Shown here: piece after piece, positions 6,499 to 8,650 of the stretch | Layout: each line of letters opens with the position of its first letter | How positions within the stretch are numbered: position 1 is the first letter of the stretch | NCBI GenBank assembly: GCA_910585855.1 | Contig: CAJUGZ010000186.1 | Location: 1 to 8,650 of the forward strand | DNA length: 8,650 nt | Direction of reading: 5' to 3' | Source of the DNA: an uncultured Lachnospiraceae bacterium | GTDB lineage: Bacteria > Bacillota_A > Clostridia > Lachnospirales > Lachnospiraceae | Made by a program: the position numbers and the translations under genes | Notes under the pieces: generated by a model | What the model was told of the DNA's origin: nothing | Databases searched by the model: none | Seen by the model: only the letters and a program-made list of their open reading frames with translations

Positions 6499-7422
6499 AT
6501 GGGGTTGGAATATCGGATTGTACAGAAAGAGAAGCAGCGTAAGAATCGAAAGGCTTTTTATTGGCTGATAGGGCTTTGTTTGTTTTTTGCTTTTTTTAAT
6601 GTGGTTTTAATAGAACAATTAGTTTTTCAGGGTACGGTGCGCAGACTTCCTTCCTATGCAGAAGAAACGGAGAGATTTCGGGAAATGTGGATGAGTGAGG
6701 AGGCAATTTTGGATTTAAAGGAATTTCAGGAAAACTATGATGTTCCTTTGGAGGAGGTGCTTGCTGTATGGATGGGAGTGAGTGAATTTCGTTTGGATCG
6801 GTTTGCTGCTATGCCAGATTCTGTGCGGGAGATCGAGTATTTTCAGGATAGTAAGGAATGGTATTTAGAACGGCAGGAGGAGGCTTATCAGAAGCTGGTA
6901 GAGGCTTATCGGGCAGTGATTTCTGATATTTTGTATTTTCCTGTTCCAAAGAGCAGTAATAGAAAGGCAGCGGATATTTATTATAGTAATGGCTGGGGGA
7001 GTGAACGGGTCTATAAAGATGCTTCTCATGTGCATGAGGGCTGTGACATTATGGCGGGAAATAATGAACGGGGGTATTTTCCGATTGTCAGTATGACGGA
7101 CGGAGTAGTGGAACGGATTGGATGGTTAGAGAAGGGCGGGTATCGAATTGGGATTCGCAGTCCGAGTGGAGGATATTTCTATTATGCGCATCTTTATCGA
7201 TACGCAAAGGATTGGAAAGAGGGAGATAGTGTAAAGGCAGGGGAATTGATTGGATTTATGGGGGACAGCGGGTATAGTAAGGTGGAGGGAACGGTAGGGA
7301 ATTTTGCCGTGCATCTGCATCTGGGTATTTATATTCAGACGGAACATTATGTGGAACAGAGTGTAAATCCTTATTGGATTTTGCGCTATTTTGAGGAAAA
7401 ACGGCTTGGATGGGAATATTAA
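6499..7422 (+). CDS. Membrane-anchored M23 family (LytM-type) peptidase
   Basis: The protein is 307 residues from ATG 6499. A short basic N terminus (KEKQRKNRK) precedes one membrane helix at about 19-38; the rest should be extracytoplasmic. Residues about 45-150 are a charged helical region of unknown role. The C-terminal M23 domain, about 165-285, keeps every catalytic residue: H179 and D183 in H-E-G-C-D (HxxxD), H231 in YYAHL, and H272-L-H274 in HLHLG. By analogy with LytM, zinc is held by H179, D183 and H274, and H231 and H272 assist catalysis. It should cut peptide cross-links of peptidoglycan. The start is uncertain: TTG 6505 has better spacing from the G-rich site at 6492-6498, and TTG 6469 has AAGGA at 6459-6463; in-frame TTG 6442 would be nearly leaderless. 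Its stop overlaps that of the convergent DraG-like gene. Confidence 0.9.
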   Translation: MGLEYRIVQKEKQRKNRKAFYWLIGLCLFFAFFNVVLIEQLVFQGTVRRLPSYAEETERFREMWMSEEAILDLKEFQENYDVPLEEVLAVWMGVSEFRLDRFAAMPDSVREIEYFQDSKEWYLERQEEAYQKLVEAYRAVISDILYFPVPKSSNRKAADIYYSNGWGSERVYKDASHVHEGCDIMAGNNERGYFPIVSMTDGVVERIGWLEKGGYRIGIRSPSGGYFYYAHLYRYAKDWKEGDSVKAGELIGFMGDSGYSKVEGTVGNFAVHLHLGIYIQTEHYVEQSVNPYWILRYFEEKRLGWEY

Positions 7423-8354
7423 ATAATAAGTCTTTGAAGAAATTGTTCGACTTGGGATTTTCCTTTTAATAAATCAAGCCATCTTTTGGGAATGGTTTCA
7501 AAGCCATATAAAATTCCGGCAAGTCCGCCTGTTACACAAGCTGTGGTGTCGGTGTCATTGCCTAATAGAATGGCTTGTTTTACAGCAGATTCATAGCTGG
7601 AAGTATGGTTTAGAATCATAAATGCACTGCGCAGACAGTCTACTACATAACCTGATCCGCTGCCTTGCCAAGGTTCGTCTGGGCGAATACTCCATTCTAG
7701 TTCTTGGTCGTATTTGGGCATAGATTGGTAAATAGAGCGCAGGGAAGAAAGAGCCGTGGCAAGGGCTGTGGGAAAGTCGAGGTTTTTTAGTAAATAGCGT
7801 GCGGTCAGGCAGTAGAGGGCACAGCAGACTTGATTGCAGGGATGTCCGTGGGTGATAAGACATTGGTTGTGAGCATCGGTTACTAGCTGCAGATCTGTTC
7901 CAGTGTGATAGAGGGCGAGAGGAAGGACTCTCATAAGTGCGCCGTTTCCTTTGCCGTTTGGACGCAGAAGACCGCATTTTTCGCAAGGTGTGCCTGTATG
8001 GTACGCATGAAGTGCTTCACTGGTTTGGATGCCAACGTCAAATACGATTCCTTCTATTGCTAAATAGCCGTTTTCATACCAAGCAGAAAGCCGATCAGAA
8101 AAGTCTTTTAGGCAAAATTTATAACAGGTAAGAAGGCTGTCTAATAGGCAGAGTGCTTGAGAGCCATCGTCTGACCATGTTCCGGCGGGGACGGATGCAT
8201 GGGAACGGGGGAAATAAGGGGGCGGTGTCATTTCAATTTCAGAATAGGGCGGGATTTCTTCGGCGGGGTGAAATTCGTAGGGGACGCCTAATGCATCACC
8301 GATTAGAAGACCGTATAATCCACCGGCGATTTGATTGTAGTTTTTGTTTTTCAT
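7419..8354 (-). CDS. ADP-ribosylglycohydrolase (DraG/ARH family)
   Basis: The 311-residue protein matches the ADP-ribosylglycohydrolase family, magnesium-dependent cytoplasmic enzymes that remove ADP-ribose from modified proteins or other targets. Visible motifs: GGLYGLLIGDALGVPYEF (11-28); the metal-binding GTWSDDGSQ with S61-D62-D63; DVGIQTSEAL (106-115); GKGNGALMR (134-142); ITHGHP in the middle; and LLGNDTDTTACVTGGLAG (263-280), where D267, D269 and T270 complete the binuclear metal site. All expected ligands are present, so it should be active. CEKC (124-127) is an extra Cys pair of unknown meaning. The start at 8354 is set by AAGGAG (8361-8366) six bases upstream; the in-frame extension to 8456 runs into the structured repeat and is not coding. 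Its target is unknown, and no ADP-ribosyltransferase is visible in the window. Confidence 0.93.
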   Translation of the reverse strand: MKNKNYNQIAGGLYGLLIGDALGVPYEFHPAEEIPPYSEIEMTPPPYFPRSHASVPAGTWSDDGSQALCLLDSLLTCYKFCLKDFSDRLSAWYENGYLAIEGIVFDVGIQTSEALHAYHTGTPCEKCGLLRPNGKGNGALMRVLPLALYHTGTDLQLVTDAHNQCLITHGHPCNQVCCALYCLTARYLLKNLDFPTALATALSSLRSIYQSMPKYDQELEWSIRPDEPWQGSGSGYVVDCLRSAFMILNHTSSYESAVKQAILLGNDTDTTACVTGGLAGILYGFETIPKRWLDLLKGKSQVEQFLQRLII

Positions 8355-8360
8355 GGGAAA

Positions 8361-8366
8361 CTCCTT
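8361..8366 (-). promoter_or_regulatory. Ribosome binding site deciding the DraG-like gene start
   Basis: AAGGAG on the minus strand lies 6 bases before ATG 8354. This supports the 311-residue form over a 345-residue frame opening at 8456. Confidence 0.85.
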
Positions 8367-8401
8367 TTTGTAGTTGTTGTTAGTGATTGATTTTGTTGAA
8401 G

Positions 8402-8561
8402 AAGGGACGCCAAAGCTCCAAGGAAGGTCTGTTCCGGGCTCGCTTGTGCTTAGCATTTCTTATTTCCTCATAGCGGACACTAAGACGCTAAAACACAGCA
8501 ACACAACGTCTAAGTGCCGAGATGACCCTGCGCAGACCTTCCTTGGGGCTTTGGCTGTGTA
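8402..8561 (+). repeat. Structured intergenic repeat, copy 2
   Basis: This 160-bp copy is in the same orientation as the one at 4958-5126. The outer arms 8409-8431 and 8533-8555 pair at all 23 positions with a single G-T. CGG-A-CAC (8474-8480) pairs with GTGCCG (8514-8519), enclosing AGACG (8483-8487) with CGTCT (8507-8511). In that hairpin the third and fifth pairs are A-T and G-C, against G-C and A-T in copy 1. Both copies share flanking AAGGGA on the left and TGTGTA on the right, which sets the limits given here. It lies between the promoter and the start codon of the DraG-like gene, but on the opposite strand to that gene. No target-site duplication is visible. Confidence 0.85.
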
Positions 8562-8593
8562 TTTCGAGCGAAAAAAATTTTTTCTTATGATTG

Positions 8594-8622
8594 ATTATAT
8601 TACTACGGCTATTAAAAGTCAA
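8594..8622 (-). promoter_or_regulatory. Predicted strong promoter of the DraG-like gene
   Basis: On the minus strand TTGACT (8622-8617) and a perfect TATAAT (8599-8594) have the ideal 17-base spacing. The predicted start is near 8587, giving a leader of about 230 bases that includes the complement of repeat copy 2. No better promoter is visible between the repeat and the gene. Confidence 0.75.
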
Positions 8623-8640
8623 TGTTTTAATAGCCGTAGT
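8602..8640. promoter_or_regulatory. Perfect 16-bp-arm palindrome over the DraG promoter (operator candidate)
   Basis: ACTACGGCTATTAAAA (8602-8617) is the exact reverse complement of 8625-8640, with a 7-base centre GTCAATG. The centre contains most of the -35 hexamer of the minus-strand promoter, and the left arm fills its spacer. No T-run follows on either strand, so it is unlikely to be an intrinsic terminator. A regulator bound here would directly affect the promoter. The gene for such a regulator may lie beyond the window. Confidence 0.75.
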
Positions 8641-8650
8641 CTTGAATATA

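Noticed and set aside
8355..8456. 34-residue N-terminal extension of the DraG-like protein
   Set aside because: It reads through the ribosome site and into the structured repeat, and the family begins with the GG-x-x-G segment near the internal Met at 8354.

Overview
The window looks like chromosomal DNA from an AT-rich, endospore-forming Clostridia, most likely a Lachnospiraceae-type gut Firmicute (inference). The reasons are the conserved rsmD-coaD cluster with a YlbJ-type sporulation membrane protein beside it, strong AAGGAG-type ribosome binding sites, TTG starts, and the AT-rich codon choice. No rRNA, tRNA, CRISPR array, transposase or phage gene is visible.

Layout: (1) 1-435, minus strand: the N-terminal part of a glycoside hydrolase family 2 enzyme, cut by the window edge. 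(2) 436-677: a divergent intergenic stretch with a good promoter for rsmD, followed at the predicted transcription start by a perfect 15-bp inverted repeat. (3) 678-2405, plus: a compact three-gene operon of rsmD (16S rRNA methylation), coaD (coenzyme A synthesis) and a coiled-coil protein of unknown function. (4) 2464-3375, minus: ylbJ-like sporulation membrane protein, convergent with the operon across a weak bidirectional terminator. (5) 3517-4956, plus: M20C aminoacyl-histidine dipeptidase (PepD) starting at TTG. (6) 4958-5126: first copy of a structured intergenic repeat. (7) 5304-6383, plus: LytR-CpsA-Psr (LCP) cell-wall ligase, closed by a clear terminator. (8) 6499-7422, plus: membrane-anchored M23 (LytM-type) peptidase with its own extended -10 promoter. 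(9) 7419-8354, minus: ADP-ribosylglycohydrolase (DraG family), sharing a TTAA stop with the M23 gene. (10) 8355-8650: the 5' region of the DraG-like gene, with a second copy of the structured repeat and a near-consensus promoter that sits inside a perfect 16-bp-arm palindrome.

Most genes are housekeeping or envelope functions. The LCP and M23 genes both act on the cell wall, one attaching polymers and the other cutting peptidoglycan, and are neighbours with separate transcription signals. The most unusual content is non-coding. Two same-strand copies of a 160-169 bp element have long complementary ends and an inner hairpin whose stem keeps pairing although its bases differ between copies, which is the signature of a selected secondary structure. 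I do not recognise its family. The palindromic operator-like site over the DraG promoter is the second item worth following.
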